A DNA stretch of 64,000 nucleotides from Pleodorina starrii. Its lineage: Eukaryota; Chlorophyta; Chlorophyceae; Chlamydomonadales; Volvocaceae. Location: the NCBI GenBank assembly GCA_030267565.1, contig BRXU01000006.1:1972001-2036000 (forward strand), given 5' to 3'. The translations under genes and the position numbers were made by a program. This document shows, in pieces, positions 11,423-22,804 of this stretch. How positions within the stretch are numbered: the stretch's first letter is position 1; each line of letters begins with the position of its first letter. The notes beneath the pieces are model-generated. The model made no database searches. It saw nothing but the letters and a program-made list of their open reading frames with translations, and was not told the DNA's origin.

Positions 11423-11859
11423 TGTTGTATCACTCGTACTCGTTAGCTGCTCTCTCTTGCATCCTGACCCGTTTGCCTGACCTTACTCTGTATTCCGGCC
11501 GTCCATCTGACTGTGGCCGTTTCATCTGTCTAACTGTTAACTGTTTATCCTGTTTAGGTACTGAACCGTGTCTGCACCGGTTCCTCTCCTGAGAGATTTA
11601 TATAAGCATTCTGGCTTATATGGCGGTATCTGAATATCGCTGGTCGCTGCGTTCCTGGTTTCTGAACCGGTCCAGCGGGTTAAGGTGTCTGTAATACCTG
11701 CCTCGTCAAAAGGCACCGTCCCCACGTTTCAGGGGTACGTTCAAGCGTCTAAACTGACGCTCCGTCATTGTACGGATGGTATAAAGACTCTGGTCTTTCC
11801 TTAACCGGTGAATGTTATCACCACCTTTCGGACTTACACATAATACCTTACATACAACA
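11423..11859 (+). repeat. 5' LTR of the outer gypsy element
   Basis: 437 bp, TG...CA termini with 8-bp inverted ends. Differs from the 3' LTR at about 11452 (CTTGC versus CTGGC) and in the stretch CGTCAAAAGG versus CGTCAGAAGG. Confidence 0.93.
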
Positions 11860-11865
11860 TCTGGT

Positions 11866-12224
11866 ATCGAGACCCACGTACCCACGTAAAGTCGCTGCCG
11901 TTCGCGACTGGCCTGTACCTACCAATCTCCAGGACCTCCGTAAGTTCTTGGGATTCACGAATTACTTCCGTAAATTCATCGATCGTTACTCGATGATCTC
12001 TGCACCTCTGACAAGTCTGACACGGAAGGGTGCGTTTCTGACGCCCGATGCCTGGAACCGCCGCCAAGCACGCTGGCTTGAGTACATGGCGCGCTTCAAC
12101 TTCACCTGGGAGCACTGCGCTGGCAGTTTAAATGTCGCTGACGCCTTAAGTCGTCACCCCTCCCTGCACGCTGCTGTTCTGGCATCTGCTGGCCTGTCTG
12201 TTCTGTCTGATACTAGCGCTAGTC
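11866..12224 (+). pseudogene. Gypsy pol relic: RT thumb fused by deletion to end of RNase H
   Basis: One open frame from the LTR to 12229 reads AVRDWPVPTNLQDLRKFLGF (RT connection), ends that domain at FLTPDAWN, and continues without a stop into RRQARWLEYMARF and SLNVADALSRHPS, the C-terminal RNase H motif. In intact gypsy elements about 120 residues, including the RNase H catalytic core, lie between these points. The deletion is therefore in frame. Gag, protease and the RT palm are missing entirely. The frame is then cut by the inner LTR element and resumes at 17824. Confidence 0.85.
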
Positions 12225-12626
12225 TGTAATGAATGAGATTCTATCTTAGTCTGCCGAGTGGCAGACCTGTGCGGAAGCGTGGATCTTTATACCTTACGCG
12301 AGTGAACGTGTAACGTGAGTATGGGCCTAGCCAGGTATTGAACCTGGACCGCAGTGTGTAAGCAATGGCACCATGCCCTAGCCCGACGAGCTTTTCTACT
12401 TCACGGCCCTCGCCAAGCCGCGTGCCGTATCGTGATACGACAGATCAAGTATCTTCTGTGTTCTCTCTGAGAACTCCTCCAACTAGTGACACACCACACT
12501 AGTCTTTGGACTGTATTAATATTTATTATTAATATGTCTGATTCTGTTACTTTGAAGGTTCACGTTGTTACGTGACCAACGGGTCGGACCCGCGCGTCGC
12601 GCTAAGTCCGGAATCCCCGTCTTACA
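12225..12626 (-). repeat. Left LTR of the inner element
   Basis: 402 bp, matching 17422-17823. An 11-bp sequence resembling a tRNA B box (minus strand, GGTTCAATACC, about 12333) is inside but has no matching A box. Confidence 0.9.
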
Positions 12627-12779
12627 TTCCCCCCCCTCTGAAGCGAGCGTCCCGAGAGCTCCGTAGTACGGATTTATCTTCTCTTCAGCCGTTTGGACCG
12701 TCGAAGCGGTTGGTTCGGCTGTTCTTGTTCGGGAATGTGCCGCTTTTGGGTTTGGGGTTGGGGCTGGGCAGGTGCATTC

Positions 12780-15358
12780 CCCTACCGACGGATTGGCCTG
12801 TTAAGTCTTGACTTAACCCGCGGGTGATGCATTTTGTGCAAAAGTTAAGCACTTGCTCAGCATGTCGACATTTTGACTTAACGGTGGCTTACGGGTGACT
12901 TAATGACTTAAGGAAGTTGACTTTAGTGCTGTGATCGCGCGCAATCCTGGCATGCTTAACGGATGCTTAAAACATGCACAAATGTAGTTACTTACTTAGT
13001 GATGGCTTAGCCTTACTCACGTGCATTTACGGATGCTTAACTTATAACCGTCTCACGCACGTGGCTGCATTTATGCTCTGATTAAAGTGATCTGCATGTT
13101 TTGTCAATCTTATTATTATTAGTGTCTGCGAGAAGGCACAGCTGATCAGTGGATAGCATCCACGCTTGTTACATTTATCCCGATTCTTCTCGTCCGTATG
13201 TGGCCACAAGCTCAGCAGCCGCAGACTGCCACAAACTCTGCACGACCTCAGCATTGAACTGACCATGAAAAACGGACAGCATGGGATTTGGGTAGGGCGA
13301 CCTCCGAGCACACTACTTCAGCCCAACTGCATGGCACCCTATCCTCACCACAAAACCCTAAACCAACCCGCCCAGCCAGCCAGCCACCCAGCAGCCACCT
13401 GCTGCCCGCCCAGCCATCCCCCCAACCGGCCAGCCACCCCAACCGGGCAGCCACCCAGCCGCGGGCCACCCGCACACCCACCCAGCCAGACACCTACCTA
13501 CCCACTCCCCACATGCGCAAGTGATGAAGCACGTTGTGTTCCTCTGTATGCAACCCGCACGGCCTTGCCTGCCATTGCCTGCCAACCCCAACCCCCCCCC
13601 TCACACACACAATCAGCCCCTCTTCCCAGGTGTTTCTAAGCCTTGTGCATCTGCTGGGCCTGCTTCAGGCAGTCTTGCAGGGTCTTTTCTGTCAGCCCCA
13701 TGCAGTCCCGCGCCACCGACACGGCCGTCTTACTTGGACATCATCCGTGGAAGGATGCCGGTCCCAAGCACACAACTGCTTCTGGACTCCTCTCTTTGCA
13801 ACCTGCACGGCCTGCCATCACAAATCAAGCCCCCCCCACACACACAATCAGCCCCCCCATGTGTCTCTATGGCAAGTAATGTATTGTAGTCATGGTGCAC
13901 TTCAGGTTTACGAGACCTTGTGCAACTGCAGGGCGTGCGTACGGGACTGCATGGGATGGACTGACGGGACCCCGTTGTCTGTCAGTCCCATGCAGTCCCG
14001 TGCCACCGAAATGGCCGTTTTGGACATCCGTCATCCATGGCAGGATGCCGGTCACCGGCCAGTCGACCTGCACACCGGGGACGTAGCAAGGAATTCATTA
14101 TGTGGTCCCAGGGGCATGAGTGAAAACTACCACTACTGCACACCACTACTGCACACTCACCATGCGGAAGCATTTCAACCCCTGTGTCTGCTCCTCCAAG
14201 AATGCTCCACCGTGGTGGCAGGTAGACCTTGCCACGCACGGAAGCTGCTGTTAGAGATAGATGGTCGGCCGAAGGCCTGCACAGACAGCACTTACACGCC
14301 CCGTGGTCCTCGTGTGTCCGCTGCAGAACACGACCGGCTGGCCCGCTGGCTCTCCTGTTAGATTTGGGGTCTACAGCTCACGGCAAACCCTACTCTACTT
14401 ACTTGTGAGGCTGCAGACATGCAGCGAGCTGCTGGTCTTGCTCTTGGCCGCTAGCTCCCCCAGCACAGTCCACTCCAAGGCCAGTCCACTTGTTCACATC
14501 CAAAGCCGCTAGCTCCATGTCCGTGCACTCCGTGCTGAACTGCGTTGTGTAAGGGCATTGGGTTGATTACATTAGGGACGGAAAATGCCTAGTTACACAG
14601 CTGTTAAAGACCATTGGCGCCAGTTATTAAGACTGTTATCCTTACCTGTTTCGCTCCTGGAATCGGTCCCTTGACAAAGTCCCAGCATGGAAGAGACTGC
14701 CCACACAGTCGATTGGTACTCGGCGAACAGCTGGACCTTGTCGACGAGTCTGATAATTATTGAAGCTTGTGTCACATGGTTACCAGTTACCTGAGGCAAC
14801 CCTGCGAGCAGAACTTGAACTTATTGAAGCAGTCGCCTTGTTCTGACTTTTGTTAACGGCAGTCAAGAAGAAGCGAGCAGCCAAGGGCAAAAGCAGTGCG
14901 CTATTCTCAATGTCTATTTATTAGAAGGAAAGGAAGGAAAGCATTGTTGCCAGCAACGTGTATAGTGGGACGGTCATTGGTTTCTGTACTGACTTCGGGC
15001 TCCTCGCTCTTCTGAGCCATTAGCATTTAGGGACGTAAAATAACATATCTACAACACAAATGCTTAATTTAAAATGTGAATATTTAGGTTATGCATACCT
15101 TTGCATTATCGTACTAAATTGTCACCCCGGTGACAATTTCGTACGACAGGGGCACAGCAACACTCAGGTGCCTCAAGCATAGTGGGATGTGTGACTTAAT
15201 TTTAAGTCTGCCATTCCGCGGACTGTTAAGCAGCATTTGACTTAATGTAAAGTCTAAGTCACTTTTAAGTCAAATGGCCATTTTGCACAGCATCCAGTTT
15301 GCTTAACACTGACTTAGTGACTTAAGACTTAACTTAAGAGGCCAGTCCGTTGGTAGGG
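12780..15358. mobile_element. Terminal-inverted-repeat element, TTC target duplication, superfamily unclear
   Basis: The left end CCCTACCGACGGATTGGCCT and right end (reverse complement CCCTACCAACGGACTGGCCT) match at 18 of 20 positions. TTC flanks both sides (12777-12779, 15359-15361). Both subterminal regions (about 12800-13040 and 15190-15345) are packed with GACTTAA and TTAAGTC motifs. No transposase frame was found in the 2.58 kb. A 3-bp duplication and dense subterminal repeats recall the CACTA/EnSpm group, but the terminal bases are not CACTA. Confidence 0.65.
13310..14075. repeat. Imperfect tandem duplication plus CAGCC-rich tract inside the TIR element
   Basis: About 13520-13790 and 13790-14070 are diverged copies sharing CATGCAGTCCCG, GCCACCGA, GGATGCCGGTC and ACACACAATCAGCCCC blocks. 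The preceding 13370-13500 is low-complexity CAGCCACC. The region is noncoding as far as I can see. Confidence 0.6.
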
Positions 15359-17426
15359 TTCCTGCAGCTTTTGTACTCGTCCAAGAGGGTCGCAAATTGC
15401 GCGAATTCCTAGGCCTTGCCAACTATTTCAGACGCTTCATACAGGGGTATTCGGGGCTGGCATCGCCCTTGACAGCTTTAACCAGTGTGAAAGTGCCCTT
15501 CATCTGGTCGCCCAAATGCCAAGCTGCATTTGATGGCATCAAATTCGCCTTGAGCAACGCACCTGTCCTCGCCCTACCACAGCTCGACAAACCTTTCGAG
15601 GTCTGGTCCGACGCGTCGGTTAACGGAACGGGCGCCGTACTTATGCAGAACGGCCACCCCGTAGCCTACACTAGTAAGAAATTTACTAGTGCAGAATACA
15701 ACTACACGACCACGGATCAGGAATGCCTTGGAGTAATTCACGCACTCCAAGAGTGGCGCTGTTACCTAGAGGGGAGTGAATTCCTTCTGTTGACCGATCA
15801 CAACCCCCTAGTGTATCTGCATGAGCAGCGCGGAGCTGGCTTGCTGTCGCGGAGACAAGCAAGGTGGATGGAGTACTTACAGCGCTTCAGTGGCATGAAG
15901 TGGGAGTACCGTCCGGGTCGAACAAACGTGGCAGACCCACTAAGCAGGGTACATGAGGCAGTGCTATCGGTGCTTGCCACTGCGCTTACGGGTAGCGACA
16001 TTGGCAGACTCATTCGTGAGGGATATGCTGGAGATCCCTGGTTTAAGACACCGAAGGCGGCACGGTTGCAGTTAAAACGAAAGGACGGGTTCTGGTACCA
16101 CGGTAACCAGATAGTCGTACCCAACGTCCCACAGCTGCGCACGCAAATCCTGAGGGAGTACCATGACACTCCGTTCAGTGGGCATCCCGATGCACACCGC
16201 ACCCAAGACGCGATCGCAAAACGGTTCTGGTGGCCTGGCCTCCACACAGACGTGCAACAGTACGTTGCTTCGTGCCCAAAGTGCCAGCGCAACAAACCCC
16301 TTAATCAGAAGCCGGGGGGTCTACTGCAACCTCTCCCGATCCCGCAGGGAGTGTGGGAAAGCGTATCAATGGATCTGATTACACAGCTGCCAACCACGCA
16401 AGATGGGCACGACGCGATTGTAGTGTTTGTGGACCGGCTCAGCAAGATGACCCACTTTGCTGCCACACACACATCCGTCACAGCAGAAGACTTGGCGCAC
16501 CTGTTCGTGTCAACTGTCTTCAAGCAACACGGTTTACCCAAAAACATTGTTTCGGACCGTGATCCTCGGTTTACGAGCAAGTTTGGACAGAAGTAACACG
16601 CCTACTTGGTACTCAACTTTACATGAGCACGGCGTTTCATCCACAAACCGATGGCCAGACGGAACGGATGAACCGTCTCCTCGAGGAGACGCTACGGCAC
16701 TACATTTCCCCGTTGCAAGACGACTGGGACAAACATCTACCGCTTGTTGAGTTTGCCATAAACAGCTCCAAGCAGGTATCGATAGGCACAACTCCGTTCA
16801 TGCTGAATGGTGGACGACAGCCACGCACCCCGGCTGATCTCCAATTGCCTACCAAAGTGCCGGCTGCCACATCTTTTGAGTCCAACTTACGCGAACGACT
16901 CGCGAAGGCAAAGGCGTGCCTGCAAGCTGCGCAGGGAACGACAAAAGACGTTCGCTGACCGCCGCCGGAAGGTGGTCGCGTTCGCCGAGGGTCAAGAAGT
17001 GTTGCTCCACACCAAGAACATTACGTTCAAAACCCCTGGAACGCGCAAGCTCATGCCGCGCTACATCGGGCCGTTTCGCATTCTGAAAATGGTTACCCCG
17101 GTAGCAGCGAAGCTAGACTTGCCTCCTGAGATGCGCGTACACCAGTGTTTCACGTTTCGCTTTTGCGACACTACAAGTCGGACGGCAGAACACCCCCACC
17201 GCCAGCCTTCAATCTAGGCGGCGAAGACTATTGGGCGGTTGAGGCCATTGTGGATCACAAAGACGTTCCTATCGGTCGCGGCAAGCACCGGCGGGAATAC
17301 TTTGTCAAATGGCACGGCTTTCCAGCTACGGATAACAGCTGGGAGCCTGAAGCGAATCTTCGCGAGTCCGCACCCGTGGAACACGAGCTGGAGGCATATG
17401 AAGCAAAACTCTCGATACCACTGTAA
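15359..17426 (+). pseudogene. Ty3/gypsy pol fragment: RT end, RNase H, integrase, chromodomain
   Basis: 15397-16596 is open and reads LREFLGLANYFRRFI (RT), then PFEVWSDAS and LLTDHNPL (RNase H), then a zinc-binding H2C2 region ending ASCPKCQRNK, then integrase up to VSDRDPRF. A stop at 16594-16596 and frame changes near 16600, 16950 and 17150 break the rest: TAFHPQTDGQTERMN (catalytic Glu), RYIGPFRIL, and a chromodomain REYFVKWHGFP..NSWEPE at 17295-17360. The last codons run to TAA at the LTR boundary, where the sequence equals the minus-strand PBS. It belongs to a different gypsy subfamily from 17824-19411 and cannot make a functional protein. Confidence 0.88.
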
Positions 17427-17823
17427 TGAATGAGATTCTATCTTAGTCTGCCGAGTGGCAGACCTGTGCGGAAGCGTGGATCTTTATACCTTAAGCGAGT
17501 GAACGTGTAACGTGAGTATGGGCCTAGCCAGGTATTGAACCTGGACCGCAGTGTGTAAGCAATGGCACCATGCCCTAGCCCGACGAGCTTTTCTACTTCA
17601 CGGCCCTCGCCAAGCCGCGTGCCGTATCGTGATACGACAGATCAAGTATCTTCTGTGTTCTCTCTGAGAACTCCTCCAACTAGTGACACACCACACTAGT
17701 CTTTGGACTGTATTAATATTTATTATTAATATGTCTGATTCTGTTACTTTGAAGGTTCACGTTGTTACGTGACCAACGGGTCGGACCCGCGCGTCGCGCT
17801 AAGTCCGGAATCCCCGTCTTACA
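17422..17823 (-). repeat. Right LTR of the inner element
   Basis: 402 bp, TG...CA ends. Its left neighbour on the + strand (TCTCGATACCAC) is the reverse complement of a TGGTATCGAGA primer-binding site. Confidence 0.9.
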
Positions 17824-19411
17824 TTGTCCCTCTGTCTCTGTTACCACACGCCGATCAGTCGCAACTCAAAAAAGGGGACGCCCTGATGAGTCTGCTAAAA
17901 CCGCTCAGACTGCTGAGTTGTTGGTTCCTGATCTGGCATCTGATCCTGCTCTACTTGAGCGTCTGCGCCAAGCTACTGCGAAGGACCCATGGTATTCTGA
18001 CCAACTTAATACAGGACATCTGAGATCTGCTCATGGTCTTTTCTTTCGTACTGACGATGACCGCCAACAACTCGTCGTACCAAACGACCCGGCCCTGCGA
18101 CAGTCTCTGCTGTCTCGCTATCATAACGGCCCATTGGCGGGTCATCCTGGGTCTACTCGCATGACGTAACTGCTCCGCCGACACTTCTGGTGGCCACGTA
18201 TGGCACACGACGTCGAGCACTATGTCCGTCTCTGTCCTGACTGTCAGCGAAACAAGGCACAAACCGGTAAGACATCTGGTCTTCTCCGACCCTTGCCTGT
18301 CCCCAACGCACCTTGGGACAGCGTTTCGCTTGACTTTGTGGTTGCGCTCCCCAAATCTGAGGGGGGATACGACGCGATCTTAGTTTTGGTGGACCGCCTG
18401 ACTAAGATGGTGCATCTGGCACCCACCACCACTACCTGTACTGCCGAGCAAACAGCCCGTCTGTTTTTCGACAATGTCGTACGCCTCCATGGTGTCCCTA
18501 AGAACGTGGTGTCTGACCGCGGTCCACAGTTTGGGAATAAGTTTTGGGGTGCGCTCGGTACGTTACTAAATATGCGCGTTAATCTGTCAACCGCATACCA
18601 TCCTCAGACTGATGGTCAGACTGAACGGGTAAATCGCACTCTGGGCGATGTACTGCGCAATTTTGCGACTCGTAACCCCACTGCTTGGGATACGTACCTG
18701 GCAGCTGCTGAATTTGCCATGAACAACGCAGTCAACCGGTCCACCGGTCGCAGCCCGTTCTTTCTGAACTATGGTTTTAATCCCGCGTTACCCGTCTGGC
18801 GAGAACTGGATCTGCCAGTTCCTGCTGCAAAAATCTTCGTCAAGTCATTTGTGTCAAGAATAGAAGAAGCCAAGTCCTGCTTGGATGCTGCCCAGCAGCG
18901 TGCGGAACTGTACTACAACCGCAACAAGAAGGATCTGTCCTTAAAACCGGGTCAACTTGTCATGTTGAGTACGAAGCACCTGCGAGGTCAAGTAACCGGT
19001 CCACGTAAGCTGTTACCCCGTTGGGTAGGCCCATATCCTGTCGTACGCATGGTGGGACCAGTCGCTGTGGAACTTCAGCTCCCACCAGAGTTCCGTATTC
19101 ACAGTACGTTTCATGTGTCACTGATTCGCTCATATCATGGTCAACCTCCGGTTGATCCCGTGGAACCTGGCCCCATTGCCTACGACAATAAGGATGCACT
19201 GTATCGGGTTGAGCGAATTCTTGATTTTCGTGTTCGTCGAATCCGTTCGGGCCGCCGTTTCCGCAATATTCGGGAATACCTTGTGAAGTGGGCTGGATAC
19301 ACCTCTGAACACAACAGCTGGGAACCAGAAAAGAATTTCACCCCGGACCTGACCGACACCCTTGCCGCTGCACGTGACGCTGCGGGGACGCAGCGTCCTG
19401 AGGTGGGATAG
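17824..19411 (+). pseudogene. Outer gypsy element: integrase and chromodomain
   Basis: Continues the pol frame interrupted at 12224. It reads a leucine-rich linker, a GHPGSTRM zinc-region motif, an in-frame TAA at 18167-18169, then FWWPRM and CPDCQRNK. The integrase core has all three acidic residues: SLDFV, VSDRGPQF, and the Glu in DGQTERVN. The frame is open from 18170 to 19411 and ends with a chromodomain (REYLVKWAGYTSEHNSWEPE at about 19275-19335), typical of chromoviruses, whose chromodomain directs integration to chromatin. Apart from the single nonsense codon the integrase looks intact. Confidence 0.9.
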
Positions 19412-19412
19412 T

Positions 19413-19849
19413 TGTTGTATCACTCGTACTCGTTAGCTGCTCTCTCTGGCATCCTGACCCGTTTGCCTGACCTTACTCTGTATTCCGGCCGTCCATCTGA
19501 CTGTGGCCGTTTCATCTGTCTAACTGTTAACTGTTTATCCTGTTTAGGTACTGAACCGTGTCTGCACCGGTTCCTCTCCTGAGAGATTTATATAAGCATT
19601 CTGGCTTATATGGCGGTATCTGAATATCGCTGGTCGCTGCGTTCCTGGTTTCTGAACCGGTCCAGCGGGTTAAGGTGTCTGTAATACCTGCCTCGTCAGA
19701 AGGCACCGTCCCCACGTTTCAGGGGTACGTTCAAGCGTCTAAACTGACGCTCCGTCATTGTACGGATGGTATAAAGACTCTGGTCTTTCCTTAACCGGTG
19801 AATGTTATCACCACCTTTCGGACTTACACATAATACCTTACATACAACA
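19413..19849 (+). repeat. 3' LTR of the outer gypsy element
   Basis: 437 bp, nearly identical to 11423-11859. The element's target duplication GTTGC follows directly. Confidence 0.93.
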
Positions 19850-20754
19850 GTTGCTGAGCAACAGCCGAACGAACCCAGCTGCACAGCTGCGGGCCCGCCC
19901 CCATCGCCGCCATCGCGGCCAGCAGGAAGCCGCGGTCCACCGTGTCGCATGCCTGGGCAAAGTCCCGGAACGCCAGGAGGCCGCAGCGGTTCTCTCTTTC
20001 CCTGCGAAGGAGGTGGGATAGATTGCGCAGGAACATCACGCTGGCCCCGATGAGCCGTTTCGGAAGGAAGACCAATTGTTCGGGTGTGATGACCGACGGG
20101 CCCCAGGGCTGGGCCACAGCTAGCAGGCGGTCGGCCAGCACCTTTGCTTACTTGGCGAGCAGGCGGTAGTCGGAGCACAAGCAACAGCGTGATGGGGTGG
20201 CCCGGGCTGTTTGGGGTATCCCTTCTTGAAGCGACACCGTGATGTTACCCTCAAGGAAGCCAGAAAGCACCCGTCCTGTCGCGCCAAAGGCGGCAAAGAG
20301 GCCGGTCGTGCGTGATGTTGCCGATGGTAGACGGGGACCTGCGGTACAGGTCGCTCGGCTGGGATAGATGCCGCCCCATCCTGGTGCCTTGTCGGGCTGG
20401 CTCTTGAGCAGCGCGACCCGCAGCAGCTCCGCTGCTATGATGGCTTTGGAGCCGAGCTGTTCGTCTGCCTACATGCGTGGGAAGCTTGCTTGGTGTCGGC
20501 TGCAGACAGCTGGGCTAGCACGCACCGTCTGGCGCTGCTGGGCGCTGGGGCTGAATAAGTCGGGCGCCCGTCAGACCTGGGCCCAGCAGTCAGCCACGAC
20601 CTTCGGCAGTTCGGTTGTGCTGACTTGGTCACCAAGAGGCCGGCGCGCGCCTGGAGCGCGACTGGGGCGGGCTGTGGCTCGGCCGCCTGGGTTTTCAGGG
20701 AGGCGGTCAGGGCGGGGCCGGCCCGCTCACCCGCTCCATCGGAGCCGGTGGGAC
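19850..20754 (-). pseudogene. LINE reverse transcriptase fragment, copy A
   Basis: Minus-strand frames read KSQPDKAPGWGGI (about 20400), FLEGNITVSLQEG, then LADRLLAV, EQLVFLPKRLIG and FRDFAQACDTVDRGFLLA, the motif A region of a non-LTR RT (catalytic Asp in ACDTVD), ending SWVRSAVAQQ at the gypsy junction. Frameshifts lie near 20150 and 20370. It continues across the gypsy element at 11300-11422 and, upstream in the gene, beyond the hAT element at 22805-23513. Confidence 0.82.
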
Positions 20755-20839
20755 CAGGGTTGCTATCTTAGGATAAAATATCTATTTGCCCAAAAATTTG
20801 AAAAGAACCGGGTGCGCTGACACACGCGCACACTGCAAT

Positions 20840-21200
20840 AAGTGCGGACAGCGGCCGCAGTACAGGCAGCAGTGCTCGCAACGCATGGAGTCGAATCAAG
20901 GGGAGCTGTGAAAGGAGATGCAGAGAACAACCCTGAAAGCAAGTACTGGTGCGTGGTTGCGAAAGGCAGAAGGAACGGACAAGAACGCCGGACGGTACGC
21001 CAACGACCTCAACCATCGCATTGAATCTCGATTACCCCGGTGATGCTCAATGGGTACACCAACCAAACGGCTCACGTGAAGTATGTGAACGCCCTGCCTG
21101 TCGTATTCGTCAATGCCCAATGTCCGATGTCTACTGCACTGTGCACATGAATGTGGTCGGGTACATTTGCAACACAAAACACACACAGAAACAGTACGAC
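20840..21200 (+). pseudogene. Retroelement RNase H-distal relic inside the hAT element
   Basis: Fragments in shifting frames read NNPESKYW, KNAGRYANDLNHRIES and GYTNQTAHVKYVNALP. They parallel NNPRSQHWW, KNAGHYANDLNRGIES and GYTNETDYIN at 8810-8970. This is a decayed copy of the same retroelement family, inserted into or captured by the hAT element. Confidence 0.65.
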
Positions 21201-21634
21201 AAGGATGGACAGCAATCTGAGGTAGCGCCGTGTCACCCAGCATTACTAGCATGCTGCGCATGGTCCCTGTTGGGCACGGCAAGTGGCGTCGGATGTAACA
21301 TAAACACACATTATGCATTTAAAAACCTGCTAACAGTACTTGCTTTACTGTTAGGCGCAGATTATCATTCATAGCGCGGGGCACGCGGGAAGCAAAGCCG
21401 TGGCCCGACGCAAGCAAAATATGCATCGGCCAGACTGAAAGTGCATAACGTCTGCTAAAAAGAGCTCTGTTATTTACGTGTAAATAATGACAGTCAAGGG
21501 CACGGCAAGGCACTGTGGATGAACGCCTTGGAAGACCAACAGGCTGCCGGCATTCGTAACATCCCATGCTGAAAAGGCCGCAAAAGCGACAGTACAGGCC
21601 ACAACTATGAAGGCGTTCTAGTACAAGGCGTTGA

Positions 21635-22007
21635 TCAGGGGCGTTCAACCTGTTTCGTTTCGTATGTTATGGGTTTACCGGGGACGGGTCTCGCAGCGTC
21701 GTCGCCAGTCATGGTCCGCAAGTTGCTCTGGTAGGTTTCACCGTGCACCTTAAGTGCGTTGATCTGGGCCGGTGTCCGCTTCATGAACAGCATGGGTCCG
21801 GGGACCGCTCCCAGACCGTTCAACATGCGGACTTGCGCATCTGTGGGGTCTCGCTTGAGTCCCTGCCGCGCCGTTGTAGCGGCTAGTTGGGATGCATGCT
21901 GAGCGAGATGCTGCGCGTATACTGTTCCGGGTAACGCAGCTCACTGCAGGCTCACAGGAGCTGTGTGCTGCATGCAGCACGGGATTCGCTGTTCGTTTTG
22001 GGGGCAT
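21635..22007 (-). other. Unrecognised minus-strand open frames in the hAT element
   Basis: One frame reads MLNGLGAVPGPMLFMKRTPA and continues AQINALKVHGETYQSNL; an overlapping one begins MPPKRTANPVLHAAH. Composition is protein-like, but I recognise no family, and the frame is not linked to the terminal repeats. It could be a captured host fragment or chance. Confidence 0.25.
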
Positions 22008-22804
22008 GATTGGTATAACGCCTCGCTATATTTCATCACGACCACATACTCATTAAAGACGTTTGCGCAGGCATAGGACCATGCTTATAGCCGGGCCGGC
22101 TGCTGAATAGCCGCCGTACTGGCCCGCACCCTTCGCCTTCTGCCCGATTTTCTTTCCAAAGATTGTGGAGGTTCTTACGCGCGGATGCAGCGTACAAGTT
22201 ATAGTCGCGGTTAGGGCCGTGCGGCCCCTGGCAGAAAAGGTCAAGTGTCCGCTCGTCTTAGACGCCACTCTTCCGTGCGCGAAGAGCATGACGACGTGTC
22301 TCCGATTTCAGCCTATTGAAAGCACCGGCTTCCAGCGCAACCAGCGCAGGCGTCGCGGAGAAAATCGCGTCTTCGGAGCTAATTGAGCTAAATAGACCGT
22401 GGTTTCACCAACTTCAGTTACACAGTGGTCAGCTTAAAAATTATAGAAGTTATTTTTACGATTTTGAGTGTCCAATAGGAAATTTTTGGGAGAATTCTGA
22501 CCATACAATCTGATCATCCACAATGGGCTTCCACTTCGGAAGCCCATTTCCCCATAAAATCACGTCGCCGGCTCCCTCCCGACGGCGATAAAGATGTTTT
22601 CGGCTCCGAGCAACTGTGCTGGATAATACTGAAAACAAGTTCCTACATTGCACATGGTCATGGTTGATATCTGGCCACTGCACACAGATACTTTTGGGCC
22701 TTCCAAGCCAAAAAACTTCTCGTCATCCATAGAAGTTTTTGGAACATTTGAGCAACGAATATCTGAGCCCGTAGATACTCCCGTCAAGGAAGATAGCAAC
22801 CCTG

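Larger units (their letters stand above)
12225..17823 (-). mobile_element. Second LTR element nested in the gypsy element (minus orientation by PBS and PPT)
   Basis: LTRs of 402 bp at 12225-12626 and 17422-17823 begin TGTAATGA and end TCTTACA (+ strand). They appear identical except about one base. Flanks TAGTC and TTGTC form an imperfect 5-bp duplication. On the minus strand the right LTR is followed by TGGTATCGAGAG, matching the PBS of the outer element, and the left LTR is preceded by AGAGGGGGGGGAA, a polypurine tract. The only recognisable pol sequence inside (15359-17426) is on the + strand. No minus-strand gag or pol was found, so the element looks non-autonomous with an antisense pol segment. 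Confidence 0.8.
11423..19849 (+). mobile_element. Full-length Ty3/gypsy chromovirus-type LTR retrotransposon with nested insertions
   Basis: LTRs at 11423-11859 and 19413-19849 are both 437 bp, begin TGTTGTAT, end ATACAACA and differ by only about two bases by eye. The 5-bp duplication GTTGC flanks them (11418-11422, 19850-19854). A primer-binding site TGGTATCGAGACC lies 2 nt after the 5' LTR. A purine-rich stretch (GAGGTGGGATAG) precedes the 3' LTR. The body has lost gag, protease and most RT. It carries RNase H and RT remnants, integrase and a chromodomain, and is split at 12225-17823 by a second LTR element. Near-identical LTRs imply a recent insertion despite the defective body, so it was probably mobilised in trans. 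Confidence 0.92.
20755..22804. mobile_element. hAT-type DNA transposon, 2,050 bp, 8-bp target duplication
   Basis: Perfect 15-bp terminal inverted repeats CAGGGTTGCTATCTT at both ends are flanked by GGTGGGAC (20747-20754 and 22805-22812). The uninterrupted site is present in the second LINE copy near 49870. An 8-bp duplication with CAGGG termini is characteristic of hAT. No intact transposase is visible. The interior contains a degenerate RNase H relic and unrecognised open frames, so it appears non-autonomous. Confidence 0.9.

Noticed and set aside
12318..12390. tRNA-like sequence in the 402-bp LTR
   Set aside because: Only a B-box-like GGTTCAATACC on the minus strand; no A box and no cloverleaf.
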